Positions 51,890 through 61,336 are shown, counted from the stretch's first letter. The stretch is 64,000 nucleotides of DNA from Bacteroidota bacterium (GCA_013359235.1 JABWCE010000003.1:116345-180344); one strand, 5' to 3'. Notes: a model not told the origin generated them from the letters alone. Program-made: numbers and translations.

Positions 51890-53320
51890 ATGAAAAAAAT
51901 TATAATTTTATCCCTATTACTATCATTTTTTATCAATTCAAAATCAGAGGAACTATTAGGTACAATTATTAGTTACAAAGCATTAAAACCCTTAAAGTAT
52001 AAAGTAACATACACAATATACTCCGACATAATGCCCAATAATATAAATTACAATTTTTCAATACTCAAACCTTTTACTTTTAAGGTAATTTCAGGAGCAA
52101 ATTCAGTATTAAATTTTCCAACACTTATAAAAACTTCTACTTATTACAGTGGAAAAAACAAATCGAGTTTTGATATGATTACTTATACATTTGAAGATAC
52201 AATAAACCTTAATGATAACAAATACAGCAATATAATAAGTTCGGGAGATTGCAAAATATATTTTTGTTTTTACTACCCCGAAAGATTCAAAACCCTTTCA
52301 AATATTGCCCAATCGCCATATTTCACATATTCATATACAAATATTTGCATTTCATCTTCAAATAATTCCCCCGAAAATCAAAATTTTAATCAATACTTAC
52401 CTAGTAATAAAAACTCAGTTTTGAGCTTAGATTTTGTTGATAAAATTGATTTTGATTCTTTATCGTACAATTTTACAAACCCGCAATATGGTTTTGATTC
52501 AATTATAGATTTCAATACAGGATTTTCGGTAAACAAACCAATAGTATCAAAGTTTTTAGAGATAAACAAAGATTATGGAAATGTAAATATACAAACTAAT
52601 GACACAGTAGGTAATTATAATTATACATATCAAGTACACGAATATCGTAAAATAGGCAATGCAAACTTTGAAATAGGAATGATAAATGTTGACCTAACAA
52701 TAAAAATAATTAAAAATATAAATTCACCCCCAGAATTATTTGGTCCATATAATTACACAATTGAAGCAGGAAAAGAAATTTGTTTTCAAATTAATTGTCA
52801 TGATCATAATTTCATCCCTCCACCACCCGAAAAAGGTTCGCCGTCAGACACTGTAAAATTATCGTGGAGCGAAGGAATACCCGATGCTACATTTACTATA
52901 ATCAACCCGGATAAAAGATTACCTTCTGCTAAATTTTGCTGGACTCCAAAAATTAATCAGGCAAATGAATTACCTTACTATTTTACTGTAACAGCAGTAG
53001 ATAATTTTTGGCTTTACAACGAAAAAACCACAAAAACATACTCTATTAAAGTTGTAAAACCTTTAAGTATAGTTTCGGACATTTATAAAAACAAAATTTT
53101 GATTTTACCTAATCCTTCATCCTGCAATTATATTACAATAAGAGGAGTGGAAATTGACGAAGTAAAGATAATAAATACATCAGGCAAAATAGTGATAGAA
53201 CAAATTACCGAACCCTTAAACGAAATTAAAATTAATACACAAAATTTGAATGCAGGGTTATACATAGTTCAAGTTAAAGATCAAGGTATTGTTTACAGGC
53301 AGAAATGGATAAAAAATTAA
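51890..53320 (+). CDS. T9SS-exported surface protein
   Basis: A 476-residue protein with a signal peptide (KIIILSLLLSFFINSKS) and an N-terminal domain of the common Bacteroidota surface family whose members open with a xYxVTYTIYSD strand (KPLKYKVTYTIYSDIMP). The middle region has PPELFGPYNYTIEAGKEICFQINCHD and SPSDTVKLSWSEGIPDATFTI, resembling cadherin/Ig-like modules. A type A T9SS sorting domain begins near 400 (ILPNPSSCNYITIRGV, LNAGLYIVQVKDQGI). Upstream, ATTTTTAA-TAA-TTAAAAAT (51864-51882) is a perfect 8-bp A/T hairpin 7 nt before the ATG. Likely adhesive; no catalytic motif. Confidence 0.83.
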   Translation: MKKIIILSLLLSFFINSKSEELLGTIISYKALKPLKYKVTYTIYSDIMPNNINYNFSILKPFTFKVISGANSVLNFPTLIKTSTYYSGKNKSSFDMITYTFEDTINLNDNKYSNIISSGDCKIYFCFYYPERFKTLSNIAQSPYFTYSYTNICISSSNNSPENQNFNQYLPSNKNSVLSLDFVDKIDFDSLSYNFTNPQYGFDSIIDFNTGFSVNKPIVSKFLEINKDYGNVNIQTNDTVGNYNYTYQVHEYRKIGNANFEIGMINVDLTIKIIKNINSPPELFGPYNYTIEAGKEICFQINCHDHNFIPPPPEKGSPSDTVKLSWSEGIPDATFTIINPDKRLPSAKFCWTPKINQANELPYYFTVTAVDNFWLYNEKTTKTYSIKVVKPLSIVSDIYKNKILILPNPSSCNYITIRGVEIDEVKIINTSGKIVIEQITEPLNEIKINTQNLNAGLYIVQVKDQGIVYRQKWIKN

Positions 53321-53385
53321 AATTTGAATTTTAATACCTATATGCAAAAAACAAAATAAAATACAATTTTTAAAAGCAGTATTTT

Positions 53386-53407
53386 TGAATTTTCAAATTA
53401 AAATTCA
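53386..53407 (+). promoter_or_regulatory. stem-loop abutting a TTG start
   Basis: TGAATTTT (53386-53393), loop CAAATT, AAAATTCA (53400-53407) form a perfect 8-bp hairpin that ends immediately before the TTG at 53408. Confidence 0.55.
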
Positions 53408-54583
53408 TTGAATCTCCGCAATCTGTTTTTACAAAATGTTGCTCAAACATCGGCCAATCCTGTATCTATTCAGGTAAAAAAGGCAAAAGGCATTTACATA
53501 ACCGATATAGATGGAAAAAAATATATAGACCTAATTTCGGGAATATCAGTAAGTAATTTGGGACACCGCAACCAAGCTGTAATAAAAGCAATAAGAAAAC
53601 AAACTTCAAAATACCTGCACACAATGGTATATGGCGAACATATACAGTTTCCACAGGTTAGACTTGCACAATTAATTTCATCTTTACTTCCACCTACTTT
53701 AAACTCGGTATATTTTACAAACTCTGGTGCCGAAGCAGTTGAAGGAGCCATTAAACTTGCTAAGAAATATACAGGTAGAAATAAAATATGTGCTTTAAAA
53801 AATGCTTATCATGGCAGTACACATGGTGCTTTGAGCCTTATGGATAATGAGTATTTCACACAGGCATTTCGCCCACTTTTACCATTTGTTTCATATATTG
53901 ATACTTCAAAAATCACAGAATTAAATAAAATAGATAAAGAAACCGCTTGTGTTATTATAGAAATTGTACAGTCAGAAGCCGGTTATATTCCATTAAGTAA
54001 TGATTTTTTAAAAGCATTGAAAGAACGATGCAATGAAACCGGTTGTTTGCTGGTGATTGACGAAATTCAAACAGGGATGGGGCGTACAGGAAGTATGTTT
54101 GCATTTGAAAAAACTGAAATAACTCCTGATATTTTGCTTTTGGCAAAAGGTTTTGGCGGAGGCATGCCTTTAGGCTGTTTTGTAGCAGAAGTAAAAATCA
54201 TGAAATGCTTATCAGAAAATCCGGTTTTAGGTCATATTACCACATTTGGTGGGCATCCGGTGAGTTGTGCAGCATCAATTGCAACATTTGAGGAAATAAT
54301 TTCAAAAAAACTTTTTGAAAAAATTGAAAGAAAAGAAATGCTTTTCAGAAAATTTCTCAATCATCACGAAATTGTAAACATTACAGGAAAAGGGCTGCTT
54401 TTGGGGGTACACTTAAAATCTGAAGAAAAAGTGTTTGAAACAGTTGAAAAATGTAAACAAAACGGCTTATTAATTGATTGGTTTTTGCTCAATTCGTCAG
54501 CATTGCGATTAGCCCCACCTTTAGTAATTACAGAAGGTGAAATAAAAAAAGTTTGTAATATGATTTTAGAAACTTTTGAATGA
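53408..54583 (+). CDS. class III PLP-dependent aminotransferase (acetylornithine aminotransferase-like)
   Basis: A 391-residue fold-type I aminotransferase of the ornithine/acetylornithine/GABA group. Visible are DIDGKKYIDLISGISVSNLGH, YFTNSGAEAVEGAIKLA, KNAYHGSTHGALS, the metal-like VIDEIQTGMGRTGSMFAFE (PLP-binding Asp), and the Schiff-base lysine in LLAKGFGGGMPLGCF. The substrate cannot be fixed from sequence and no arginine genes lie nearby. The start is TTG at 53408 with no in-frame ATG upstream; homologous proteins begin at about this point. Confidence 0.9.
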   Translation: MNLRNLFLQNVAQTSANPVSIQVKKAKGIYITDIDGKKYIDLISGISVSNLGHRNQAVIKAIRKQTSKYLHTMVYGEHIQFPQVRLAQLISSLLPPTLNSVYFTNSGAEAVEGAIKLAKKYTGRNKICALKNAYHGSTHGALSLMDNEYFTQAFRPLLPFVSYIDTSKITELNKIDKETACVIIEIVQSEAGYIPLSNDFLKALKERCNETGCLLVIDEIQTGMGRTGSMFAFEKTEITPDILLLAKGFGGGMPLGCFVAEVKIMKCLSENPVLGHITTFGGHPVSCAASIATFEEIISKKLFEKIERKEMLFRKFLNHHEIVNITGKGLLLGVHLKSEEKVFETVEKCKQNGLLIDWFLLNSSALRLAPPLVITEGEIKKVCNMILETFE

Positions 54584-54594
54584 GTAAATTTTAT

Positions 54595-55284
54595 TTAATC
54601 TTTTATGTCAAACATAATTCCCAAACTAAATTTTGGTAAATCGTAGTTTTTGTTTTTGTAAAGTCCTGAAAAACGATAACGAGCATAAACAGATGCAAAA
54701 TCATAAGTTATTTTAAAAGTAGCTCCGTAATTAAATCTATTTATTATATCAGGTGCAAAATATGTTGTTTTTATCGTTTTATATTCAGTATCTGGTGTGG
54801 CTTTAGTTGTAATTTTTGGGTAAAAATCGTAGGCACAAAACAACGCTGTTTCTACAAAAAAATAATCCTCTAAAAAATTAAATCTGTTAAAAACAGATAA
54901 TGCTGCATTGTTTGAAATTTGCTTTGTTGTTTTTATTTTATAATTAAAAAGCGAATCGCCCATATAAGGGTTTTTCATATTGTACTCGTCTCTATAATAT
55001 TCAATGCTGCTGCCTATTGAATAAACTTTAGACATTTTGTACCTAAACCAAAAACCATAATTTAAGCTATATGATAATAAATATTTAATTTTTGATGATG
55101 GGTTATTTACAGAATTTGCCAAAGGCATACTATAACCCAAATACACAGCATAATTCAATAGTCGCTTATTACCAATTTTAGATGGTATGGTATCTTTGTT
55201 TACATCAATTTCCATGAGATATTTCTGTGCCTGAGCTATATTGCACAGTAACAAAAAAAATACAAAAATTTTTATATTTTTCAT
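54595..55284 (-). CDS. outer-membrane beta-barrel-like protein, subtilase-linked
   Basis: A 229-residue secreted protein with signal peptide KIFVFFLLLCNIAQAQ and alternating strands (NYAVYLGYSMPL, LLSYSLNYGFWFRYKM, YSIGSSIEYYRDEYNM, DFASVYARYRFSGLY, PKFSLGIMFDIKD), consistent with a porin-like small barrel. No family name is recognised. Its ATG overlaps the stop of the upstream subtilase gene by four bases (ATGA), so the two are translationally coupled and probably act in the same surface process. Confidence 0.7.
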   Translation of the reverse strand: MKNIKIFVFFLLLCNIAQAQKYLMEIDVNKDTIPSKIGNKRLLNYAVYLGYSMPLANSVNNPSSKIKYLLSYSLNYGFWFRYKMSKVYSIGSSIEYYRDEYNMKNPYMGDSLFNYKIKTTKQISNNAALSVFNRFNFLEDYFFVETALFCAYDFYPKITTKATPDTEYKTIKTTYFAPDIINRFNYGATFKITYDFASVYARYRFSGLYKNKNYDLPKFSLGIMFDIKD

Positions 55285-56912
55285 TTTGCAACAGTAATTT
55301 GTTTAAAGTAGTTTCTATAAAAAATGTTAATATTATAAGGCATTTTCCATTTTGATTTATTTATCGAAATATATGCAAATTCTGCACCCTGCGGATCCCA
55401 AATATAATAGTTGTGTATATTCCCATTCAAATTTGTTATGCTGTAAAAAACATAATCGGGAATTTTGGTTTTATAAATTTGTTTTTTTAAGGCACTATCG
55501 GTTTTGATAGTTAATTTATTAATAATTGGTTTTATAATAAAACCTAAACTATCTTCATTTACCGTGAAAGTAGCTTCGTCATTCGATGTTTTGTTGAAAA
55601 TTTGACTTGCTTTTGGCACCCCGTAACCATGAGCATAATCGTAGTATGGATACATATCTGCCGATTGAATTATTATTTTTCTTAATTCTTCATTTTTCGA
55701 TGATTTAAAATATTGTTTGGCACAAGCAGCAAAACCCGCAACAAGGGGCGATGAAAACGAAGTTCCTTCGAGAAAAGTAAATCCAAAATTAGTCCAAGTT
55801 GCCACTTTTCCATAAGCTGTTAATTCTGGTTTGATTCTTTTATCAAACGATGGACCAAACGAGCTGAAACCCGCATGAATTCCACTTGAAGGTGATATTG
55901 CCCCAACCGTTAAAATACCTTTTGCATCTCCGGGTGCTGTTATTCGTTTCCATTTGTTTTCACCCTCATTACCGGCTGACGAAATTACCAGAATACCTTT
56001 ATCAGAAGCAATTTGAGCAGCTTTTGAAACAAAGGCTGTTTTTCCGTCCATATTTTCGGGCAAATAGCGGTGTGTGGTATATCCTAAAGAACTATTGATA
56101 ATATCTGCCCCGTTTTTATCAGCCCATTCGGCTGCCATAAGCCAGTTTTCCTCCTCAGAAATAAATTCCATAAAATTTTCGGTACGGGCAAGCAAAAAAT
56201 CAGCTTCGGTTGCAAGCCCAAATTTTATATCATCAGTTTTGCCCGCAATACATGTAAAAACGCTTGAACCATGACTAATTCCACCATTTTTGTAAGAATC
56301 TTTTTTTATAAAATCATAAGTGCCTTTAATACCATTTCGGTTGATAATATGCTTTAAAGCAGGGTTTTTTTTATACCCTTTAAAACCCACATCAATTATA
56401 CAAATCAAAATTCCCTGACCGCGTAAATTACGGTTTTCAAATTCGTACATTTCAAGCCTTTCTGTTTGAGCAATAGCTAATTTTTCTTTTGAATAAGAAA
56501 GTATTGTATCGGCATTTTGTTCATCATTACTATTTATCGAGCAAACTGAACTTTGAATGTTTTTAAAAACTTTTTCAATTTTTTTAACAAAATAAAAATT
56601 ACTTATAGTTTTGATGTTTTTATCATTTGCATTTATAAAAACGGCATTCATCCATCGGCTGGTGCCCCTTATTGAGTCTGACAGTTCAGCTACTTGTATC
56701 AAATAATTTTCGTTAATTGGAAAATCGCTGCTATCGCATAAATCAATACCATTTAAAATTCTTCTTTCTATTGCTTTTGGATGCAAATAATTAAATGGAT
56801 TGTATTCTGTAAAATTTTTATCCTTGAAATAAACCCTGTAATATGCTTGAGAAAAAAGTTTTGTAAAAAAAAATAAGCAAACTAAAATTGTTAAAGAAAT
56901 TTTAAATTTCAC
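55281..56912 (-). CDS. secreted S8-family serine peptidase (subtilase)
   Basis: A 543-residue exported protease: signal peptide KISLTILVCLFFFTKLFSQ, a prodomain-like N-terminal 150 residues, then a subtilisin domain with catalytic D174 (CIIDVGF), H214 (GISHGSSV), oxyanion N315 (SSAGNEG) and nucleophile S385 (GTSFSSP). After the catalytic domain there is a roughly 110-residue C-terminal region (DEATFTVNEDSLGFIIKPI) without a recognisable T9SS sorting motif. The start is GTG at 56912, directly preceded by a 5-bp hairpin. Confidence 0.9.
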   Translation of the reverse strand: MKFKISLTILVCLFFFTKLFSQAYYRVYFKDKNFTEYNPFNYLHPKAIERRILNGIDLCDSSDFPINENYLIQVAELSDSIRGTSRWMNAVFINANDKNIKTISNFYFVKKIEKVFKNIQSSVCSINSNDEQNADTILSYSKEKLAIAQTERLEMYEFENRNLRGQGILICIIDVGFKGYKKNPALKHIINRNGIKGTYDFIKKDSYKNGGISHGSSVFTCIAGKTDDIKFGLATEADFLLARTENFMEFISEEENWLMAAEWADKNGADIINSSLGYTTHRYLPENMDGKTAFVSKAAQIASDKGILVISSAGNEGENKWKRITAPGDAKGILTVGAISPSSGIHAGFSSFGPSFDKRIKPELTAYGKVATWTNFGFTFLEGTSFSSPLVAGFAACAKQYFKSSKNEELRKIIIQSADMYPYYDYAHGYGVPKASQIFNKTSNDEATFTVNEDSLGFIIKPIINKLTIKTDSALKKQIYKTKIPDYVFYSITNLNGNIHNYYIWDPQGAEFAYISINKSKWKMPYNINIFYRNYFKQITVAK

Positions 56913-56928
56913 AGTTTGTCGTTAAACT
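56913..56928 (-). promoter_or_regulatory. short stem-loop abutting a GTG start
   Basis: On the minus strand AGTTT (56928-56924), loop AACGAC, AAACT (56917-56913) form a 5-bp hairpin that ends directly before the GTG at 56912. Weak alone; listed because it fits the pattern at the TTG starts. Confidence 0.3.
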
Positions 56929-56966
56929 TTTAAATATCATCAGTTTGAAAAGGTATTTTTTTGTGA

Positions 56967-57755
56967 TTATCTTCCATCACCGTCTAACAAATTACCCAAA
57001 CCACCCAATACACTTCCCTCCTCTTTTCTTCTGCCAACAGCACCAGCAAGTATTCGCGATGCAAGCCTGCTGAAAGGCAAACTTTGAACCCATATTTTTC
57101 CACTGCCGGTAAGAGTTGCAAAAAACAACCCTTCGCCCCCAAAAATTGTATTTCTTATGCCTCCAACAAATTCAATATCATAATCAACAGTGCTTTCGAA
57201 TGCAACAATACAACCGGTATCAATTCTCAATTTTTCGCCATATTGCAATTGGCGTTCAATAATTGCCCCGCCCGAATGAATAAAGCACATACCATCACCT
57301 TCAAGTTTTTGCATAATAAAACCTTCGCCTCCAAAAAAACCTGCACCCAATTTTTTTTGAAACTCTATGCCGATTGCAACTCCTTTTGCGGCACACAAAA
57401 AACTATCTTTTTGGCAAATCATTTTTCCATTGTGTAATGATAAATCAATTGGTATAATTTTACCTGGATATGGTGCTGCAAAATGCAATTGTTTTTTTAG
57501 GCTACCTATGTTTGTGTACGATGTCATAAACAAACTTTCGCCTGTTAATATCCTTTTTCCGGCTGAAAATACTTTGTCTAATATACTTTGCCCACGAGAA
57601 CTTCCATCGCCAAAAACGGTTTCCATTTTTATACCGTCTTCCATCATCATAAGGCTGCCAGATTCAGAAATTACAGTTTCGTTTGGATCTAATTCAATTG
57701 ATACACACTGCATTTCTTCGCCTATAATTTTGTAATCAATTTCGTGATTGTTCAT
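56967..57755 (-). CDS. AIM24/TIGR00266-family protein
   Basis: A 262-residue protein with the glycine-rich beta-structure of the AIM24 (TIGR00266) family: EMQCVSIELDPNETVISESGSLMMM, FMTSYTNIG, LHFAAPYPGKIIPIDL, FLCAAKGVAIGIEFQKKLGAGFFGGEGFIMQKLEG, and the late repeat GGIRNTIFGGEGLFFATLTGSGKIWVQSLPFSRLA. The C-terminus is a Gly-rich tail (GSVLGGLGNLLDGDG). Bacterial members are cytoplasmic and have no established biochemical role; the mitochondrial homolog affects membrane architecture. The ATG at 57755 is clear. Confidence 0.93.
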   Translation of the reverse strand: MNNHEIDYKIIGEEMQCVSIELDPNETVISESGSLMMMEDGIKMETVFGDGSSRGQSILDKVFSAGKRILTGESLFMTSYTNIGSLKKQLHFAAPYPGKIIPIDLSLHNGKMICQKDSFLCAAKGVAIGIEFQKKLGAGFFGGEGFIMQKLEGDGMCFIHSGGAIIERQLQYGEKLRIDTGCIVAFESTVDYDIEFVGGIRNTIFGGEGLFFATLTGSGKIWVQSLPFSRLASRILAGAVGRRKEEGSVLGGLGNLLDGDGR

Positions 57756-57822
57756 TATGTTAATAATTTAATTTTTTCTCTATAATTTTATTTTTCAAAT
57801 AAGGTTTTATTTGCATAGGCAA

Positions 57823-57844
57823 TATTAATATAAATAGCTTAATA
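57823..57844 (+). promoter_or_regulatory. stem-loop 1 nt before a TTG start
   Basis: TATTAA (57823-57828), 10-nt loop, TTAATA (57839-57844), one base before the TTG at 57846. A second perfect hairpin, CAAATAA-GGTT-TTATTTG (57796-57813), lies just upstream in the same leader. Confidence 0.4.
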
Positions 57845-57845
57845 A

Positions 57846-59009
57846 TTGACAAGGTTAGATAAAACAATATTTACACTACTGCTTTTGTTTTCGGGGCTTA
57901 ATTGTTCTAATACTATATCAGACAAAAACGCGGTTACAAAAACATTAAATCAAAGTATTCCTGATATATCAGTTGACTCTGTTTTGGATATTGAACGAGC
58001 AACTACAATTAACAATTATTTCTATAAGCGTTATAAAATGAACATTTTTAGTGGTGCCTTTCTATTTTACGATAGTGGTAAATATTTTTCAAACAGTTTT
58101 GGTTATGCAAATGGCAGGCTTAGAACCAAACTCAGAGATGATATGCCTTTTCAAATTGCATCGGTATCCAAAACGCTTACTGCATACACTATTTTAAGCC
58201 TTATTGACCAAGGGCGTTTGAAAATAAATATGCCCATTGAAGATATTTTTGAAGATTTTCCTTACAAAAATATTACACTCGACCATTTACTTTCACACAA
58301 AAGCGGCATTCCTAATTATATGAATTTTGCTGAACTTTACTGGAAAAACAAGCGAACTCACCTTACAAACGCTGATGTTTTATGGATGTTGAAAAGATAT
58401 CACCCACGCCTTGAATTCAGGCCTAATCAAAGGTATAAGTACAGCAATACAAATTATGTATTATTAGCATTAATTGTTGAAAAAATTACAAATATTCCTT
58501 TTGAATCTTATATGAAAGACTCAATTTTTGGAGTTATTGGCATGAAAAATTCTTTTGTTTTTTCGCCTGATATGTCTTTGAGATACCAACCCGTTCAAGG
58601 GCACAGCAATACTTACAACATTTTTCAATTCAACTATCAAAACGGAACTATGGGCGATAAGGGTGTTTATACCACTATTTTTGATTTATTAAAATTTGAT
58701 AAGGCTGTAAGGTCAAATATTTTAATTTCATCTAATACTCTTAAAAATGCCTGTACTCCACACACAGCATGTCGTCCTACAAAAGATTATTATGGCTATG
58801 GCTGGCGAATAAGATATTACGATAATAACGACACAATAATTTACCACAATGGTTGGTGGCAAGGGTTTAAGGCTTATTTTATCAGATGGAAAAACAAAGA
58901 CCGATGTATTATAGTTCTTACAAATACAATTAAAGGCGGTTTTATAAAGCAAGACGAACTTATAAGTTTGATGGAAGGTAAAAAACCCAAAGCTGTAACA
59001 GCAAGATAG
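57846..59009 (+). CDS. serine hydrolase lipoprotein (class C beta-lactamase-like)
   Basis: A 387-residue protein of the beta-lactamase/D-alanyl-D-alanine carboxypeptidase superfamily. It has a lipobox with Cys20 (LLLLFSGLNC), catalytic S106 and K109 in ASVSKTLTAYT, the second motif YSN (KYSNTNYVLLA, about 197), and a third motif in HNGWWQGF where KTG is replaced by HNG. This pattern is usual for esterase/peptidase members and not diagnostic of antibiotic resistance. It would face the periplasm or surface. The start is TTG at 57846 with no in-frame ATG near; a hairpin abuts it. Convergent with comB. Confidence 0.87.
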   Translation: MTRLDKTIFTLLLLFSGLNCSNTISDKNAVTKTLNQSIPDISVDSVLDIERATTINNYFYKRYKMNIFSGAFLFYDSGKYFSNSFGYANGRLRTKLRDDMPFQIASVSKTLTAYTILSLIDQGRLKINMPIEDIFEDFPYKNITLDHLLSHKSGIPNYMNFAELYWKNKRTHLTNADVLWMLKRYHPRLEFRPNQRYKYSNTNYVLLALIVEKITNIPFESYMKDSIFGVIGMKNSFVFSPDMSLRYQPVQGHSNTYNIFQFNYQNGTMGDKGVYTTIFDLLKFDKAVRSNILISSNTLKNACTPHTACRPTKDYYGYGWRIRYYDNNDTIIYHNGWWQGFKAYFIRWKNKDRCIIVLTNTIKGGFIKQDELISLMEGKKPKAVTAR

Positions 59010-59012
59010 CTT

Positions 59013-59711
59013 TTATAAAGTTATTTTACCATTTATAACTCTTGGCACTATTTCATAAATCGAGGTTTGCATACAAAATTCAATATCTTTTGTAATACCG
59101 AGTTTTTCAAATCTTTTGGCATGTGAAGATTTTAAAATGTAATTTTTTAAATCACTTTTTGCAGCATTGTATAAATCAATAGCAGCAAGGCTTGAATCGC
59201 AATTTATTGAAAAACTATCAATAAGTTTTGATGCAAGTGCTCCTGCAAACAATGTATCTTCAAGATTAAATTTGTTTTTCCATCCTGCACAAAAAGCAAT
59301 TATATCTTTTTTTTTATCAATGCAATATTTTGCTATTGCATCGAGATTGAGAAACGAACCAATCAAAATTTCATCTGCTCCCAAGCTAAGTTTTATACAA
59401 TGTGTTCCATTTGTAGTTGTAAAAGCAATTTTTTTTCCTTTGAGTTCTGAGTTTAAATATTCAAAAGGCGAATTTCCAAGTTCAAAACCATCAGGTTTTA
59501 CGGCATTGCGTTCTGCTGCTGCCAAATAACCTTTTTTTTGCAGTTCTAAGGCTTCTGACGGTGAAGAAACGGCGTAAAAGTGGTCAATACCTGTAAAAAG
59601 TCCTGTGCAAATTGTACTTGTTGCTCTTAAAACATCAATTACTACCACAGTTTTGCCTTGCAAATCGTACAATGGCAAGAGCAAAGGAGATAGAATTGTT
59701 TCGAACTGCAT
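59013..59711 (-). CDS. comB: 2-phosphosulfolactate phosphatase
   Basis: Mg-dependent phosphatase giving 3-sulfolactate from 2-phospho-3-sulfolactate. It has 232 residues with the ComB motifs VVVIDVLRATSTICTGLFTG, LAAERNAVKPDGFELGNSPFEY, KKIAFTTTNGTH, FCAGWKNKFNLEDTLFAGAL and the C-terminal EFCMQTSIYEIVPRV. In archaea it serves coenzyme M synthesis; in bacteria it links to sulfolactate-type sulfonates. No comA, comC or sulfonate genes are seen. The ATG directly follows the TAG of the DoxX gene, so they are coupled. Confidence 0.92.
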   Translation of the reverse strand: MQFETILSPLLLPLYDLQGKTVVVIDVLRATSTICTGLFTGIDHFYAVSSPSEALELQKKGYLAAAERNAVKPDGFELGNSPFEYLNSELKGKKIAFTTTNGTHCIKLSLGADEILIGSFLNLDAIAKYCIDKKKDIIAFCAGWKNKFNLEDTLFAGALASKLIDSFSINCDSSLAAIDLYNAAKSDLKNYILKSSHAKRFEKLGITKDIEFCMQTSIYEIVPRVINGKITL

Positions 59712-61244
59712 CTATTTGATATATTTCAAAACTTCTTTGTATTTAGGCAAATTGGTAGAAGGCCATGTTTTTACAACTACTCCTTTTTTGAATAACAATA
59801 GCCCGGGGTTTGAGCGTATTATTGATTTAAGATTAGTATTATCGCCAAAATAGAATTTAAACTGAAACTGATATTCGTGGCGAATAGCTTCGGCTTCGGC
59901 AGGCGAACTTGATGTTAATGCCCAAAATTGCAATTTCGATTTTTCAGTCCAGTCTTTTGATAGTGTTGTTATTCTTTTCATCGCTCTTTTGCGTGCATTG
60001 GTAAGGCTTTGCGAAACCATTAACAATTTATATTCGTCTTTTTCAAAAAATTCGGCAAGATGTTCATTACCTTCAGCATCTGCCATTGAAAAATCATGGA
60101 TTTCGGGCTTATCACCTTCTTGTATAACTTTATCAATTCGCTCTTTGAATTTATAAGTTTGATCTTCTAATATTTTTTTTTCGGTCAAATCTTTCATCGA
60201 AAACTCAAAATCTTTACCATCTTTTGTGTAAACAAACATCATTTCGCGTTTTTCCTGTTTTGCTCCTTCGGGTAAAGTTGTAAGTTTTTCAATATCGTTA
60301 CCTTCTTTAAATTTTAAAAAATTGAAAACAGGCAGAAAATACCAACAATATATTGCAAATACTAAACTTAAAACTGTAAACAATGCAACCGTTCCGTAAC
60401 TGAACCCTGAAGAAAATACAGGTTTTATATATTTTTTGAGTAAAATTAAAATAAAAATAAAAACACATAAAACTATATCTTTTATAAACGATTGCCATGG
60501 AGTGAGCGGAATTGCATTGCCAAAACATCCACAATCTGTTACTTTATTGTAGGTTGCCGAGTACCATGTAAGGAAAGTGAAAAATACTATCATCAGTGCA
60601 AGCAATATCAATGTAATGTTGCGTTTCCAGCCAATAAGCAATGTAACTCCTAAAACTATCTCGAATACACAGATAAATATTGCCAAAACAAGCGTGAAAG
60701 GTATCAAAGCAAGGCAAAACTTTGTAAGTATGGTTTTTTCTTTTATGAAAGATGAAACATCAATACTTTCGTCATTATTTACTTTTATATTGTTATAAAC
60801 ACTTATATTTTTTTTGTAAACTTGTTTACTGCTTACTCTTGCATTTATATCAACAATCACAGGTACAGCATCATCTTTCTGAATATCAGTTTTGAAAATT
60901 TCCTGACCATCAATACTTACAAACAATGTAGTTTTATCAAATTGAGCTTTAACTTTACCCGAATTATCTTTTACCTGAATATGTTCCCAATCAGAAGTAT
61001 TTACGCTAATTTTCTTTGATTTTTCGTTATTTAAAATACGGCTGAAAGATTCATTAATACTCAAATCAGCACATTCAATTTTCAAAACCAAAGTATCGGG
61101 AGATGGTGTGAGGTCAGCAGCAAAAACATTAAAATACTCTTCAAGTTTAATTTTAAATCCTACAGGGTCGTTTAGTTTAATAAACCCTGAAAAAATAAAC
61201 AACAATCCTGTAATTAGTCTTACAATATTTGCAATCAGTTTCAT
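59712..61244 (-). CDS. BT_3928-like DoxX/MauE membrane protein with thioredoxin-like C-terminus
   Basis: A 510-residue membrane protein. The N-terminus has a DoxX/MauE-type helix (RLITGLLFIFSGFIKLNDPVGFKIKLEEYF), followed by a periplasmic domain, then three or four helices with the MauE-like motif VTDCGCFGNAIPLTPWQSFIKDIVL (near 235), and a C-terminal thioredoxin-like domain (EYKLLMVSQSLTNARKRAMKRI to RSNPGLLLFKKGVVVKTW) without a CxxC pair. The DCGCFG Cys pair suggests redox exchange across the membrane. Bacteroidota carry this protein widely; its substrate is unknown. comB follows directly. Confidence 0.85.
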   Translation of the reverse strand: MKLIANIVRLITGLLFIFSGFIKLNDPVGFKIKLEEYFNVFAADLTPSPDTLVLKIECADLSINESFSRILNNEKSKKISVNTSDWEHIQVKDNSGKVKAQFDKTTLFVSIDGQEIFKTDIQKDDAVPVIVDINARVSSKQVYKKNISVYNNIKVNNDESIDVSSFIKEKTILTKFCLALIPFTLVLAIFICVFEIVLGVTLLIGWKRNITLILLALMIVFFTFLTWYSATYNKVTDCGCFGNAIPLTPWQSFIKDIVLCVFIFILILLKKYIKPVFSSGFSYGTVALFTVLSLVFAIYCWYFLPVFNFLKFKEGNDIEKLTTLPEGAKQEKREMMFVYTKDGKDFEFSMKDLTEKKILEDQTYKFKERIDKVIQEGDKPEIHDFSMADAEGNEHLAEFFEKDEYKLLMVSQSLTNARKRAMKRITTLSKDWTEKSKLQFWALTSSSPAEAEAIRHEYQFQFKFYFGDNTNLKSIIRSNPGLLLFKKGVVVKTWPSTNLPKYKEVLKYIK

Positions 61245-61336
61245 ACTTTGTTTTTAATAATTTCTAACTGTTAAATCTTAAAAAAATGTTTGTTGTATTA
61301 TTGAATATTTTTTTTAAGTAATTTGCAAATGTAATA

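Noticed and set aside
57846..59009. Beta-lactamase antibiotic-resistance gene
   Set aside because: The KTG motif is replaced by HNG and the overall form fits general serine hydrolases; resistance cannot be claimed.
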